Positions 29,970 to 40,092 of a stretch of 64,000 bases of DNA are shown here, in pieces. Source of the stretch: Pectobacterium carotovorum (GTDB taxonomy: Bacteria > Pseudomonadota > Gammaproteobacteria > Enterobacterales > Enterobacteriaceae). The stretch's first letter is position 1, and every line of letters begins with the position of its first letter. The notes below the pieces were generated by a model. The model searched no databases. It was not told the DNA's origin and was given only the letters and a program-made list of their open reading frames with translations. The stretch covers positions 3,224,001 to 3,288,000 of the forward strand of contig CP066552.1 of the NCBI GenBank assembly GCA_016415585.1, given 5' to 3'. The translations under genes and the position numbers were made by a program.

Positions 29970-30647
29970 TTATTGTACGTAGGGTTTTAATACGGTGAAT
30001 GTGACCAATGCCATACCCGGTCCCATGTACTGCTGGCTTTGCACCACACTTCCGTTAGCCGGATCCAGCCAATAGCTATTGGTATAAGATTCATTCAAAG
30101 TGGGAACGGTCACCTGTTCATCGAAGCGCAACAACTCACGCGAGGTATCCAGAATCTTTACGCTTTCTTTGCCGCGGGACTGAAAAACAGACGTAGTAGT
30201 GTAACCACCACGGAAGACCTGAGCCCATTCAATCCGGCTCTGCCATGTCATTGGCGTTGATGTCTTCAATAGGCCTAACGCCAGGGGATCGTGTTGCAGG
30301 TTATCCACATAGGTAATGTCTTCGCCGAAGCCCTGCGTTTTCACCAAACGACCATGTTGGGTCGATACCATATTTTTATCGGCCCCGATCCATTTCAACT
30401 GATTCTGCTCGGCGAAAGCGAGCACAACAAACGCCTGTGGCGCTTTACCCACTTTCAGATAGGCCGATGCATAGGGCGTATTGGCAACCTGTTTAGCCGT
30501 CACATGGGTGTCATCCTGGCCGAAAAATGCCAGCTTGAAGGTTTTCCCCACTTGATCCACATTTTGGGAACAGCCAGTCAGCACAATCGATAAAAGAGGT
30601 ATGGCAATTAGCGCTCTCACCTTTGCCATTCGTTTTATTTTTGTCAT
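29970..30647 (-). CDS. yjbF: YjbF/GfcB-type outer membrane lipoprotein
   Basis: A protein of about 225 residues with a lipoprotein signal ending in LSIVLTGC, so the mature protein starts at the cysteine near residue 26. The rest matches the YjbF family (TFKLAFFGQDDTHVTAKQVANTPYAS split over two lines of conservation, and WLDPANGSVVQSQQYMGPGM). Start ATG 30647 is chosen because it gives the proper signal; the frame extends 16 codons further. An attenuator hairpin lies between it and yjbE. Confidence 0.86.
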   Translation of the reverse strand: MTKIKRMAKVRALIAIPLLSIVLTGCSQNVDQVGKTFKLAFFGQDDTHVTAKQVANTPYASAYLKVGKAPQAFVVLAFAEQNQLKWIGADKNMVSTQHGRLVKTQGFGEDITYVDNLQHDPLALGLLKTSTPMTWQSRIEWAQVFRGGYTTTSVFQSRGKESVKILDTSRELLRFDEQVTVPTLNESYTNSYWLDPANGSVVQSQQYMGPGMALVTFTVLKPYVQ

Positions 30648-30687
30648 GGAATGCAGTTCTCGTTGAACAGCGTAGCCCGGAAAAAGA

Positions 30688-30707
30688 AAGGCCACCGAAG
30701 TGGCCTT
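30688..30707 (-). terminator. Attenuator hairpin between yjbE and yjbF
   Basis: AAGGCCAC, a CGAA loop and GTGGCCTT form a tight hairpin; on the minus strand a T-rich run follows (TTTCTTTTT). Placed directly after yjbE, it should stop part of the transcripts so that the small yjbE product is made in excess over the rest of the operon. Confidence 0.8.
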
Positions 30708-30722
30708 AGAATTAAAACGAAA

Positions 30723-31016
30723 TTAACTACGAGTACCAGTAGTTGCCGTCGTTGTTCCCGCAGGAGAGCTGTCATCGTTGCTGGAAACAGCAACTGCAAC
30801 AGCAACACCGATCGCAGCAGCAGCACCGACAGCAATCAGAGCAGTAGTACCAGCAGCAAAGCCAGCACCACCAGCACCAGCGGCACCAGCAGCAGCAGCG
30901 CTGGTGGTCGTGGTGGTAGAGGTACCAGCAGCAGTGCTGCTAGAGACGCCATCAACAGCAAACGCGTTTGACGACATGGCCAGTACCGCAGCCAGCGTGA
31001 TTAACGTTTTCTTCAT
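30723..31016 (-). CDS. yjbE: YjbE/GfcA-type small secreted Ala/Thr/Gly-rich protein
   Basis: The 97-residue protein has a signal peptide (MKKTLITLAAVLAMSSNAFA) and a low-complexity body rich in Thr, Ala and Gly, with a hydrophobic stretch of alanine, glycine and valine near residues 55-75 and a Ser/Thr-rich tail. This is the pattern of YjbE, first gene of the exopolysaccharide operon. Start ATG 31016 is preceded by AAGGAAA; the longer frame to 31073 has no signal at its start. The function of the small protein is unknown. Confidence 0.82.
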   Translation of the reverse strand: MKKTLITLAAVLAMSSNAFAVDGVSSSTAAGTSTTTTTSAAAAGAAGAGGAGFAAGTTALIAVGAAAAIGVAVAVAVSSNDDSSPAGTTTATTGTRS

Positions 31017-31482
31017 TACGATTTCCTTTTTAACATGAAATACTTCAGGGTGGGGTACCGTCGAAAAGACCATACCCCGTCCTTCATTTCAGCCAGCACA
31101 ACAGCAAACCGATTGAGTTTTGTGCCGTTACCGACCGTTACTGGGATCCTCCCAGTAATGAGTTACAGTTCAATGGCGATGAAACTATCAATGAGGAAAC
31201 AACCCCTCTATGAGATAAAACCACCTCTGACAAACAACACCAGAAAGCAAACTACAACTCAATTTTTGCAACACCGTTAAAAATAGCAAGATCCCAATGT
31301 AATAAACAGCAATGATCTCGGTAAAAAAGCAGATTTCTTTAATGAAATTTACAGTATTCCAGAAAAAAAGTCATAGATATCTTAACGATATCAATCCACT
31401 GATTCATCAATACAAAAAACGCCAGATATTTCCTAATCTGGCGTTTTATTAACAAACAGCGCTATTTAAGCATAAGAAACGG
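31017..31482. other. Intergenic region between yjbE and gnd
   Basis: These 466 bases hold the yjbE ribosome binding site and presumably its promoter, and at the gnd side a terminator listed separately. The sequence is AT-rich with no convincing frame. A weak RcsB-like match (TTACAGTATTCCAG, 31349-31362) lies upstream of yjbE, nine of fourteen positions, too weak to call. Confidence 0.6.
31416..31447. terminator. Terminator after gnd
   Basis: AAAACGCCAGAT and ATCTGGCGTTTT form a 12-base perfect stem with an eight-base loop. T runs flank it on both strands, so it works after gnd and could also act in the other direction. Confidence 0.92.
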
Positions 31483-32889
31483 CTATTCCAGCCACTCGGT
31501 ATGGAATACGCCTTCTTTATCCGTACGCTTATAAGTATGTGCACCGAAATAGTCACGCTGAGCCTGAATCAGGTTAGCAGGCAACACGGCTGAACGGTAG
31601 CTGTCGTAATAAGCAATGGCCGCTGAGAACGTTGGCGTCGGGATACCTTGCTGAACCGCGTAAGATACCACGTCGCGCAGCGCTTGCTGGTATTCGTCAG
31701 CCACTTTCTTGAAATAAGGGGCCAACAGCAGGTTAGCGATATCTGCTTTCTGCTCGTACGCATCGGTGATTTTCTGCAGGAACTGTGCACGAATGATGCA
31801 GCCAGCGCGGAAAATCTTGGCGATTTCACCGTAGTTCAGATCCCAATTGTTCTCGTCTGATGCCGCTTTCAGCTGTGAGAAGCCTTGAGCATAAGAAACG
31901 ATTTTACCCAGATACAACGCACGGCGCACTTTCTCAACAAACTCGGCTTTATCACCACCGAATGGCTGAGCCGTTGGGCCCGTCAGCACTTTAGAGGCCG
32001 CAACACGCTGATCTTTCAGTGAAGACAGGTAGCGGGCAAAAACGGATTCCGTGATCAGAGACAGCGGTTCGCCCAGATCCAGAGAGCTTTGGCTGGTCCA
32101 TTTACCGGTACCTTTATTAGCCGCTTCATCCAGAATCACGTCAACCAGATAGTTACCGTCTTCATCTTTTTTCTTGAAGATATCGGCAGTGATTTCAATC
32201 AGGTAACTACTTAACTCGCCTTTGTTCCACTCAGAGAACGTCGTAGCAAGCTCGTCGTTGTTCAGATTCAATGCCTGCTTGAGCAATGCATAGGCTTCAG
32301 CAATAAGCTGCATGTCGCCGTATTCAATGCCGTTATGCACCATCTTGACATAGTGACCTGCGCCATCAGCGCCAATGTAGGTCACACAGGCTTCGCCGTC
32401 AGCACGCGCCGCAATCTGTTCCAGAATCGGCGCAACCAGTTCATACGCTTCTTTCTGGCCACCCGGCATGATGGAAGGCCCTTTCAGCGCGCCCTCTTCC
32501 CCACCGGATACGCCTGTACCGATGAAGTTAAGCCCTTCAGCGGACAGTTCGCGGTTACGGCGAATCGTATCTTTATAGAAGGTGTTACCGCCATCGATCA
32601 GAATATCGCCCTTTTCCAGGTAAGGTTTCAGCGATTCAATCGTTTTATCGGTTGCTTCACCGGCCTTCACCATCAGCAGAATACGGCGTGGTTTTTCCAG
32701 GGATTCGACAAACTCTTCAACGGTGTAAGAAGGCACCAGTTTTTTACCCGGATTTTCCGCGATAACTTCATCAGTTTTATCGGAAGAACGGTTAAAGATG
32801 GAAACGCTATAGCCACGGCTCTCAATGTTCAGCGCCAGATTGCGCCCCATCACCGCCATACCGACAACGCCAATTTGCTGTTTGGACAT
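31483..32889 (-). CDS. gnd: 6-phosphogluconate dehydrogenase, decarboxylating
   Basis: The 468-residue enzyme of the pentose phosphate pathway oxidises 6-phosphogluconate to ribulose 5-phosphate with NADP. Features are the N-terminal [20 protein letters not shown], the signature region [20 protein letters not shown], catalytic-site [13 protein letters not shown], and the C-terminal [17 protein letters not shown] tail. ATG 32889 has a GGAG site and gives the normal length; the open frame extends 65 codons upstream without meaning. As in many enterobacteria gnd lies at the edge of the surface-polysaccharide cluster. Confidence 0.97.
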   Translation of the reverse strand: MSKQQIGVVGMAVMGRNLALNIESRGYSVSIFNRSSDKTDEVIAENPGKKLVPSYTVEEFVESLEKPRRILLMVKAGEATDKTIESLKPYLEKGDILIDGGNTFYKDTIRRNRELSAEGLNFIGTGVSGGEEGALKGPSIMPGGQKEAYELVAPILEQIAARADGEACVTYIGADGAGHYVKMVHNGIEYGDMQLIAEAYALLKQALNLNNDELATTFSEWNKGELSSYLIEITADIFKKKDEDGNYLVDVILDEAANKGTGKWTSQSSLDLGEPLSLITESVFARYLSSLKDQRVAASKVLTGPTAQPFGGDKAEFVEKVRRALYLGKIVSYAQGFSQLKAASDENNWDLNYGEIAKIFRAGCIIRAQFLQKITDAYEQKADIANLLLAPYFKKVADEYQQALRDVVSYAVQQGIPTPTFSAAIAYYDSYRSAVLPANLIQAQRDYFGAHTYKRTDKEGVFHTEWLE

Positions 32890-33062
32890 TAAAGCAACTC
32901 CTGTCTGAAGGATAACCTGCCTGCAACGGCGACAACGTCTCGCGTTGCGACCTCGCAAGCAATTTAAAAACAGGCCGACATGGTAACTCAGCTTTGCGTG
33001 AGTGGGTAGTGATTGGTTTGATAGCGAAAGCTCACCCAATCGGAACGTATGGCGGGAAAAAG

Positions 33063-33098
33063 AAAAAACCGCAGAACGATTCAACGATCTGCGGTTTT
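33063..33098. terminator. Terminator after galF
   Basis: AAAACCGCAGA and TCTGCGGTTTT form an 11-base stem with a 12-base loop, 22 bases after galF. It probably ends the polysaccharide transcript ahead of gnd. Confidence 0.88.
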
Positions 33099-33119
33099 AC
33101 AGCGAGTTATCACTCAATA

Positions 33120-34016
33120 TTACTTTTTCAGCAGCGCCTTAATACTTTCTTTAAATTCGGCACCAAACTCAGGATTACGTAATCCATAGGACACAAATGC
33201 CTGCGCATAACCCAATTTACGGCCGCAGTTAAAGTTCTTGCCTGACATTTGCACAGCATCAACCTGCTGAGTCGCGATCATATCAGCAATCACATCCGTT
33301 AACTGAATACGTCCCCATGCACCAGGGACGGCTTTATCCAGCAGTGGCCAGGCATCGGCAGTTAATACATAGCGCCCAACCGCAGAAAGGTCAGACCCCG
33401 TTTCAGATGGTGCCTCAGGTTTTTCAACCATAGACGTAATCGCTGCGGCATCGCCCGGGTTCACCAGCGGTTTGTCACAATCGACGACAGAGTACTCGGG
33501 CAACACTTCATAAGGACGATGTTTCACCAGCACCTGACTACGCCCAGTTTCTTCAAAGCGGGAGATCAGCAGCGCCAGATTTTTCTTCGTCTGATCGGCC
33601 GTACTTTCATCCAGCACCACATCCGGCAACACCACCACAAATGGACTATCGCCAATAATTGGGCGAGCACAAGAGACCGCATGCCCCAACCCCAGCGTTT
33701 CCCCCTGACGAACGTTCATGATCGTTACGCCTTTCGGACAGATAGACTGAACTTCGGCCAGCAGTTGACGCTTGGCACGTTCTTCCAGCAGAGATTCAAG
33801 TTCAAACGAAGTATCGAAGTGGTTTTCAATTGCGTTTTTCGACGCATGCGTCACCAGAACAATTTCTTTAATCCCCGCCCTCACACACTCGTTGACGATC
33901 TTCTCAATCACCGGGCGGTCAACCAGTGGCAACATTTCCTTAGGAATTGCCTTGGTCACTGGTAACAAATTCATCCCTAAACCTGCTACAGGGATAATAG
34001 CTTTCAATGATGTCAT
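33120..34016 (-). CDS. galF: GalU-like UTP-glucose-1-phosphate uridylyltransferase homologue GalF
   Basis: The 298-residue protein belongs to the GalU/GalF nucleotidyltransferases. GalU has GLGTR in the nucleotide-binding loop, while this protein has [19 protein letters not shown], with Met replacing the Thr-Arg pair as in E. coli GalF. Other GalF-like traits are [10 protein letters not shown] at the start and [10 protein letters not shown] in place of GAGDEIQLTD. GalF is thought to modulate UDP-glucose levels with little activity of its own. It follows the last glycosyltransferase of the cluster after 445 bases and is followed by gnd. Confidence 0.92.
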   Translation of the reverse strand: MTSLKAIIPVAGLGMNLLPVTKAIPKEMLPLVDRPVIEKIVNECVRAGIKEIVLVTHASKNAIENHFDTSFELESLLEERAKRQLLAEVQSICPKGVTIMNVRQGETLGLGHAVSCARPIIGDSPFVVVLPDVVLDESTADQTKKNLALLISRFEETGRSQVLVKHRPYEVLPEYSVVDCDKPLVNPGDAAAITSMVEKPEAPSETGSDLSAVGRYVLTADAWPLLDKAVPGAWGRIQLTDVIADMIATQQVDAVQMSGKNFNCGRKLGYAQAFVSYGLRNPEFGAEFKESIKALLKK

Positions 34017-34461
34017 GGATTGACTCTCTTCAATCTGATGGTTTTTATCTGGAGAACGATTCTGTTTTTATCGATCACTTTTCACTTAGCAGCGTAATCC
34101 CACAACGCCATGCATGACACTAAGATTACACCCAATCTGATACAAAGCGATCTCATGTCTCTGACTTTTTCTGATATGTTGAAATGCTCTATTTTTAAGC
34201 ACGAGGCCAACAAGGTATATTAGTACCAAAATCATCCGTAGGGTCTATTGAGAAAAGGTCAGAATGCGTCCCTGTACGCTCAAAACGTCATCGACCTGTG
34301 TTAGTTTATCTTCAAGCAAAACCGCATAAGCGTTTAAGCACCTTCATGTCTTTCTGTCGCCGTTGTGCTTTCTTTACATCACACTGAAATTGGCCAGAAT
34401 AGGCAATCTTCCTTTGCTTTTTCATCTAGCTTATTTTTCACCGAGGATTAAGAATTAATCA
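34017..34461. other. Intergenic region upstream of galF
   Basis: There is no plausible coding frame in these 445 bases. The stretch probably contains the galF promoter and 5' leader, with a GAGAG ribosome binding site at the galF end. I saw no JUMPstart, strong hairpin or repeat. It separates the AT-rich cluster from galF and gnd and may be a recombination boundary. Confidence 0.55.
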
Positions 34462-35589
34462 TCATAAATTTGACAACACTTTAGTTGTTTTATTAATAAC
34501 AATTTCCTCTGAGAAAAATATTTCTGCATGCTTCCGTGCATTATGGCCAAATTTTATAATATCTTCCTCCTTAAGACGAAGGCAATGCTCAATGCAACTA
34601 GCCAAGCTTTGCACCGAATGGGGCTCACACAGCCAGCCAGTTTCATTGTTGACAACTGCTTGTCTACACCCAGGAACATCAGAAACAATAGCTGGTCGAC
34701 CACAGCTAGCAGCCTCAAGAATAGTACGCGGCATTCCTTCACGATAAGAGGGTAAAACTACGATATCAGAGGTATAGATCCAATTTTTTATATCATCGCG
34801 ATGTCCGACAATCTCAACAACACCTTGATTGCGCCACTCGTTAATAGTTTCTTTACTGAAGGATGTTTTATTGTTGCTATTACAATCCCCAACTAAGACA
34901 AATCGACAATTGGGATATTTTGATTTAATATAACCAGCCGCACCGACAAATTCTCTAACACCTTTGTCCGCAATTACACGAGCTATCATTAAAAAACACA
35001 ACCCTTTCCCAGAAGATATAACCTTTCTCTGGTATGAAAAATCATTCACATTAACACCAGAACCAGGTAGCAAAGTAGAATTATGTTTATTTGCTAACCC
35101 GTTAGAGATCGCAAACTGCATATCATCATCATTCTGAAAAAAAATCTCCAAGGCGGTCTTGTTACTTACACCATAAAGATGCCTAGCTAATTTATAACGA
35201 ACCCCGTCATGCATAAAAGCAGTACCAAGCCCTGAAACATTATTTGCATAGGGTAAACCAATAACTTGACAAGCCAAACCAGAGTATATATTAAGTTTAA
35301 TGGTGAAATTGTACACAAAAAAAGGTTTTATTTTCTTTAAAAGGAAATAAAGATTAATAAATGTAAAAAACTCCGTTTTAATGGATATACTTTTCCCATT
35401 AATTTTTAGTTCTCGAAATTCTGCACCTAATGATGAAAATCTCTCAGAATAACTATCAACGGGTGAAACGCAAATAACACGGTACCCTAAATCTATTAAT
35501 TTTTTTATTGTACTACGTCTAAAGTTATAAAGATACCATGATGTATTTGCCGTTAAAACAATCGTTTTTTTCTGACTCATATTAACCAT
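34462..35589 (-). CDS. Glycosyltransferase, GT4-type
   Basis: The 375-residue protein has two Rossmann-like halves of the GT-B fold. The N-terminal part begins KTIVLTANTSWYLYNFRRS; the C-terminal part holds MIARVIADKGVREFVGAA, VLPSYREGMPRTILEAASCG and GRPAIVSDVPGCR, the donor-binding motifs of GT4 enzymes. It transfers a sugar, perhaps the HexNAcA made by the two neighbouring genes, to the lipid-linked repeat unit; this pairing is inference. Two ATG starts (35589 and 35580) are possible. It is the last gene of the AT-rich cluster before galF. Confidence 0.86.
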   Translation of the reverse strand: MVNMSQKKTIVLTANTSWYLYNFRRSTIKKLIDLGYRVICVSPVDSYSERFSSLGAEFRELKINGKSISIKTEFFTFINLYFLLKKIKPFFVYNFTIKLNIYSGLACQVIGLPYANNVSGLGTAFMHDGVRYKLARHLYGVSNKTALEIFFQNDDDMQFAISNGLANKHNSTLLPGSGVNVNDFSYQRKVISSGKGLCFLMIARVIADKGVREFVGAAGYIKSKYPNCRFVLVGDCNSNNKTSFSKETINEWRNQGVVEIVGHRDDIKNWIYTSDIVVLPSYREGMPRTILEAASCGRPAIVSDVPGCRQAVVNNETGWLCEPHSVQSLASCIEHCLRLKEEDIIKFGHNARKHAEIFFSEEIVINKTTKVLSNL

Positions 35590-35719
35590 AAACTCAATAT
35601 ATATCTTAACGTGAATAAATCGTTAGTTAAGGGAAGAAATTTAGCGTAAAAAATAAAGCTGCCTTCACCACTAAAATAGTGGTGAAGGGGCAATAAAAAT
35701 CAAAAATAAACCATACTCA

Positions 35720-36739
35720 TTATTTGAAGAACGATATATACCAAGGAATGGCTTGTTCAAGCCCGTCTTTTATAACATACATTGGCTCATATCCAAGCAA
35801 TCTCTTCGCCTTAGAAATATCGGCTTGTGAATGGCGCACATCCCCTATTCTAAATTCAGCATACTTAGGTTGTAATCCAACAATGATATTGTTTTTTTTT
35901 AGGGTATCCTTGATCGCATAAAACAATTGATTCAGAGATGTTCTGTCACCAATAGCAACATTATAAATCTGATCTTTAGCTTCATCAGATGCAACCGCAG
36001 CCAGTATATTCATTTGAATAGTGTTTTCAATATAACAAAAATCTCTACTCGTCTCTCCATCACCATTAATAACAACAGGTTCATCTTTGATCATAGCTGA
36101 TACCCATTTGGGGATCACTGCCGCATAGGCCCCATTAGGGTCCTGGCGTTTACCAAATACGTTGAAATAACGTAATCCAATACATTTAAAGCCATAGCAT
36201 CTAGAGAAAACTTGAGAATATAACTCATTAACGTATTTTGTCACTGCATATGGGGATAGTGGGTTACCAATATTTTCCTCTACTTTTGGTAACGCTGGAT
36301 GATCACCATAGGTAGAACTGCTAGCTGCGTAGGTAAAACTTTTGACCCGCGCATCTCTTGCAGACACTAACATGTTTAAAAAACCAGTAATATTTACTGA
36401 ATTGGTATTAATGGGATCATTTAACGAACGAGGTACGGACCCCAAGGCAGCTTGATGTAGTATATAGTCAACACCAACAACAGCCTGCTGGCAGGTTGTT
36501 AGATCGCGGATGTCTCCCTTTATAAATTTAAAATTCCCCCACTGCTTTTGACTAACCGATCTTTCTACTTCATCCAAATTATGCTGGTGTCCAGTAGAAA
36601 AATTATCTAATCCAACAACGATTTGATCTAGCTTTAATAAATGCTCCAATAAATTAGATCCAATAAAACCAGCCACACCAGTAACCAACCAAACCTTGGG
36701 ATGTTTTACCAATGTGGCCAGAACAATCTCATATTTCAT
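35720..36739 (-). CDS. UDP-N-acetylhexosamine (uronic acid) 4-epimerase, TviC/WbpP type
   Basis: The 339-residue protein is an extended short-chain dehydrogenase: NAD-binding [16 protein letters not shown] near residue 20, [21 protein letters not shown] and catalytic [11 protein letters not shown]. It resembles WbpP and TviC, which interconvert UDP-GlcNAc/GalNAc or the matching uronic acids. With the dehydrogenase encoded next to it (22-base gap) it would supply UDP-GalNAcA for the repeat unit. Epimerisation before or after oxidation cannot be decided from sequence. Confidence 0.88.
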   Translation of the reverse strand: MKYEIVLATLVKHPKVWLVTGVAGFIGSNLLEHLLKLDQIVVGLDNFSTGHQHNLDEVERSVSQKQWGNFKFIKGDIRDLTTCQQAVVGVDYILHQAALGSVPRSLNDPINTNSVNITGFLNMLVSARDARVKSFTYAASSSTYGDHPALPKVEENIGNPLSPYAVTKYVNELYSQVFSRCYGFKCIGLRYFNVFGKRQDPNGAYAAVIPKWVSAMIKDEPVVINGDGETSRDFCYIENTIQMNILAAVASDEAKDQIYNVAIGDRTSLNQLFYAIKDTLKKNNIIVGLQPKYAEFRIGDVRHSQADISKAKRLLGYEPMYVIKDGLEQAIPWYISFFK

Positions 36740-36761
36740 AATATGCTACCTCTATCCCAGA

Positions 36762-38039
36762 TTAAAGACGCAAATCGGATTCGTTTGAATTCAGAATATA
36801 TTTTAAATCGTAAATCACATGGTTAGGTTTAGCATATTTTTTTATCCCATCCACACCTAACTCCCGAAAAACATCATGTGCGACGGCCAAGATTATTGCA
36901 TCATAATGACCTACAATCGGATTAGCTTTTAATTTTACATTATATTCATCATAAGCTTCTTCATTATTTACCCAGGGATCATAGATATCAGGATAAATAC
37001 CATATTCAATTAACTCATTAATAATATCAACAACTTTTGTATTTCTAATATCAGGGCAGTTTTCTTTAAATGTCAATCCCATAATTAATATATTAGCCTT
37101 GCTAAAATCTATATTACTCTTAAGCATTCCTTTTACTAACTGGGAAGCAATATATTTCCCCATATTATCATTAATACGACGCCCAGCTAGAATAACCTCT
37201 GGATGATAGCCGATTGCTTGTGCTTTATGTGTCAGATAATAGGGATCAACACCAATACAATGCCCCCCAACTAACCCTGGACGAAACGGCAAAAAGTTCC
37301 ATTTTGTTCCTGCTGCAATTAAAACCTCTTCAGTGTCTATTCCTAGCTGGTTAAAAATTACTGCAAGCTCATTAATCAACGCAATATTAAGATCCCTTTG
37401 CGTGTTTTCTATAACTTTTGCTGCTTCCGCAACTTTTATTGAACTAGCCTTATGAGTTCCAGCTGAAATGATAGAACGATATAAAGAATCTACAAACTCA
37501 GCGACTTCAGGTGTCGATCCAGAGGTTACTTTTTTTATCGTAGTTACCCTATGAGTTTTGTCACCTGGATTTATTCTTTCCGGACTGTATCCTGCGTAAA
37601 AATCTACATTAAACTTCAATCCAGACACTGTTTCAATAATAGGGATGCACTCTTCCTCTGTAGCACCTGGGTATACTGTTGACTCGTAAATCACTATGTC
37701 ACCTTTTGAGATCACGCCCCCCAAATACTTAGATGCATTAATAAGGGGACTCAAATCAGGTCTTTTGTAGTCATCAATAGGAGTTGGTACTGTTACAATA
37801 TATACATTGCATTCCTTAACATCATCTATACTAGAGGTGTATTTTAATTTCTCAGCACTTTTTATTTCTTCAGAAGAACATTCTAGTGTTGAATCGTTAC
37901 CTTCATTCAACTCCAATATTCTACTCTTATTTATATCAAAACCAAACGTTCTGTATTTTCTACCAAATTCAACAGCTAATGGTAATCCAACATAACCTAA
38001 ACCCACGATGCAAATATGTATATTTTTCAATAAATTCAT
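36762..38039 (-). CDS. UDP-N-acetylglucosamine 6-dehydrogenase, TviB/WbpA type
   Basis: This 425-residue NAD-dependent enzyme oxidises the C6 of a UDP-N-acetylhexosamine to the uronic acid. It shows the N-terminal motif [32 protein letters not shown], the catalytic Cys261 in [13 protein letters not shown], and the C-terminal [15 protein letters not shown] block. The sequence follows the TviB/WbpA/VipA branch rather than UDP-glucose dehydrogenase. It sits beside the epimerase, reproducing the Vi-type gene pair in a different cluster. Confidence 0.9.
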   Translation of the reverse strand: MNLLKNIHICIVGLGYVGLPLAVEFGRKYRTFGFDINKSRILELNEGNDSTLECSSEEIKSAEKLKYTSSIDDVKECNVYIVTVPTPIDDYKRPDLSPLINASKYLGGVISKGDIVIYESTVYPGATEEECIPIIETVSGLKFNVDFYAGYSPERINPGDKTHRVTTIKKVTSGSTPEVAEFVDSLYRSIISAGTHKASSIKVAEAAKVIENTQRDLNIALINELAVIFNQLGIDTEEVLIAAGTKWNFLPFRPGLVGGHCIGVDPYYLTHKAQAIGYHPEVILAGRRINDNMGKYIASQLVKGMLKSNIDFSKANILIMGLTFKENCPDIRNTKVVDIINELIEYGIYPDIYDPWVNNEEAYDEYNVKLKANPIVGHYDAIILAVAHDVFRELGVDGIKKYAKPNHVIYDLKYILNSNESDLRL

Positions 38040-38066
38040 AACATTTACCTTAACAAGAATATAATA

Positions 38067-39155
38067 TCAAATACAATTTACTTTATGAAAAGATATTGAA
38101 TTTAATATTTTAAATATTTCTGGAGCAGTGACTGATGTATTATATAATTTCTCAACCTTCATGCGAGCATTGGTTCCCATTCTAGTCCTTAGAGAAGTAT
38201 CGCGCCCTAAAGTTTCCAAACTAGCACTCCAATCTGTATCGTTTTCTGCTAAAAAACCAACATCAGCCGTAACTATATCTTTATTAACACCGACAGGTGA
38301 TCCAACAACGGGACGCCCGCAGGCCATATATTGAATTAACTTATAACCACACTTACCTCTTTCCCATGGTTCATCAGGTAATGGCATAATTCCAACATCT
38401 ATTGAAGCCAATAACTCAGCTTCACTTTCTTCTGACCATTGATGCTGTTCCAACGGAACAGGACAATTATTCAAATAAGGAGCACCTATTGTTACTAATC
38501 GAACATTAAGTTCTTTAGGCAATCTATCAAGCACGTTCATCATTGGTTGAAGATATTTACTGGTACTAGGAGAACCGATCCAGCCAATCCTATATTCATC
38601 AACATTCTGAGAAACAGAGGAAAAGGAATATTTATCTATATCTATCACGGTTGGCACATAGACAATGTTTTTTGCACCATGACTTTTCATATAATCATAG
38701 AGATAACTGTTCCCAACAAGAACACAATAAGAATTCTTAAGTAAAGAATCTAATTTATTAGTCAGTAATTTCCTAATGAATGGTACCGAATGAAGATCAT
38801 AATTATGAAAAATAGCATCATCATAATCAACTATATATGGTATTTTAGATGATATTAAGATACGTTCGAAAAAGGCAGGCAATAACGGTAAGGTTTCTTT
38901 TTCTATCCATAAAACATCAAATTTATTTAACCTCAACAGCCTAGAGATCCTACGCACGTAAGAATAAAAAACTGTTATTAATGAGCGTGTGTTATATTTG
39001 TAGAGTTGATCTAAATATTTAGCATCGAACAACGGCGAGACCGTAACTTCGTATCCATTCTCTGAAAAAAATGGAATATACTGAAATGATCTTAAACGAC
39101 TACTGGCACCATTGATATCATATCGAGATAATATCAATAATTTCTTATCAGTCAT
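38067..39155 (-). CDS. Glycosyltransferase, GT-B fold (GT4-like)
   Basis: The 362-residue protein begins KKLLILSRYDINGASSRLR and carries a C-terminal donor-binding half: IGWIGSPSTSKYL, VGIMPLPDEPWERGKCGYKL, QYMACGRPVVGSPVG. The last two are the usual GT4 donor and glutamate region. It assembles part of the repeat unit at the cytoplasmic face of the membrane. Its start overlaps the end of the upstream glycosyltransferase gene by eight bases. The sugar cannot be read from the sequence. Confidence 0.85.
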   Translation of the reverse strand: MTDKKLLILSRYDINGASSRLRSFQYIPFFSENGYEVTVSPLFDAKYLDQLYKYNTRSLITVFYSYVRRISRLLRLNKFDVLWIEKETLPLLPAFFERILISSKIPYIVDYDDAIFHNYDLHSVPFIRKLLTNKLDSLLKNSYCVLVGNSYLYDYMKSHGAKNIVYVPTVIDIDKYSFSSVSQNVDEYRIGWIGSPSTSKYLQPMMNVLDRLPKELNVRLVTIGAPYLNNCPVPLEQHQWSEESEAELLASIDVGIMPLPDEPWERGKCGYKLIQYMACGRPVVGSPVGVNKDIVTADVGFLAENDTDWSASLETLGRDTSLRTRMGTNARMKVEKLYNTSVTAPEIFKILNSISFHKVNCI

Positions 39156-40092
39156 TTTTAAAACCTTTTTTTATTATAGTTGGTAAATTCCCCCAAAGCA
39201 TTTGGTAGCCTAACAGAGTGTCTTTTATTTCTTTTTTAGAAAAGTGAGAAATAGCAAAAATTAATCTAGGGAACGGTTCTACGAACATAGTTAACAAAAT
39301 GACCCATAGTGCATCGAGCTTAGAAAAGTGCTTAAAACTATAAATGATCCTGCTCTGTAAGGAATAAAATAAACGTAGGGCTTTAACTTTTTCCGAAGTC
39401 CCCCCTCCTTTATGAAAGGCTGTAGCTTCTGAATAATAATAAACCTTCCATCCGGCGTTTGATATCCTTAATGATAAATCAAGATCTTCTAAATAAACAA
39501 AAAATCTTTCATCAAATCCCTCTAGTTTCTCAAAGACATCTCTCCTCATGAAGTAATATGCTCCGATGCAATGATTAACTTCTCTACTGGAAAGATGATC
39601 AAAATCTCGCATAACAATATAAGGGAATGTCCTAGGGAATACTTTCGACAACCCAGTAGAGTGACCGAAATAAGTAATTAAAGAGGGGAAATAAGTACAG
39701 CACTTTTGTATTAAACCAATTTCATTACTAAGTCTAACGCCACAAACTGCTATTTTTTTATCTTTAGCAAATTGTGACATCATAAATTCCATTGTTTTCC
39801 GTAGGGTATCGTCTAGCAACTTCGCATCAGGATTTAAGAAAAGAATAAAATCTGATTTTAAATTCGAAGCACCAAGGTTACATGCTTTGCCAAAGCCTAG
39901 GTTAGTATCAGATAAAATCACACTCAGTTTCTCTTCATTTTTTGGTAAATAAGAAATAGAGTCATCTGTTGAGTTGTTATCAACGACAACTATCTTATCT
40001 ACATAATTCATTCCATATTCAAAAATAGAATTAACACAATCGAGTAACTGTTTGCCTGAGTTCCAATTAACTATCACGATCGATGTTTGCAT
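39148..40092 (-). CDS. Glycosyltransferase family 2, rhamnosyltransferase-like
   Basis: The 314-residue GT-A enzyme starts QTSIVIVNWNSGKQLLDCVN, has the DNNSTDDS and FLNPDAKL (DXD-like) motifs and GFDERFFVYLEDLDLSLRI, the acceptor-side ED motif. Sequences of this kind are often annotated as rhamnosyltransferases, which would suit the rmlACD genes of the cluster; this is inference. Its 5' end overlaps wzy by 26 bases, so the two are coupled. Confidence 0.85.
   Translation of the reverse strand: MQTSIVIVNWNSGKQLLDCVNSIFEYGMNYVDKIVVVDNNSTDDSISYLPKNEEKLSVILSDTNLGFGKACNLGASNLKSDFILFLNPDAKLLDDTLRKTMEFMMSQFAKDKKIAVCGVRLSNEIGLIQKCCTYFPSLITYFGHSTGLSKVFPRTFPYIVMRDFDHLSSREVNHCIGAYYFMRRDVFEKLEGFDERFFVYLEDLDLSLRISNAGWKVYYYSEATAFHKGGGTSEKVKALRLFYSLQSRIIYSFKHFSKLDALWVILLTMFVEPFPRLIFAISHFSKKEIKDTLLGYQMLWGNLPTIIKKGFKND

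Noticed and set aside
30790..30950. Short tandem GCA/ACC repeats near yjbE considered as a repeat array
   Set aside because: They are codons of the Ala/Thr-rich low-complexity yjbE protein, irregular in period and without spacers, so not a CRISPR or minisatellite.
31349..31362. RcsAB-box-like match upstream of yjbE
   Set aside because: Only nine of fourteen consensus positions agree, in AT-rich DNA where this is expected by chance; regulation by Rcs is known for yjb operons elsewhere but is not shown here.
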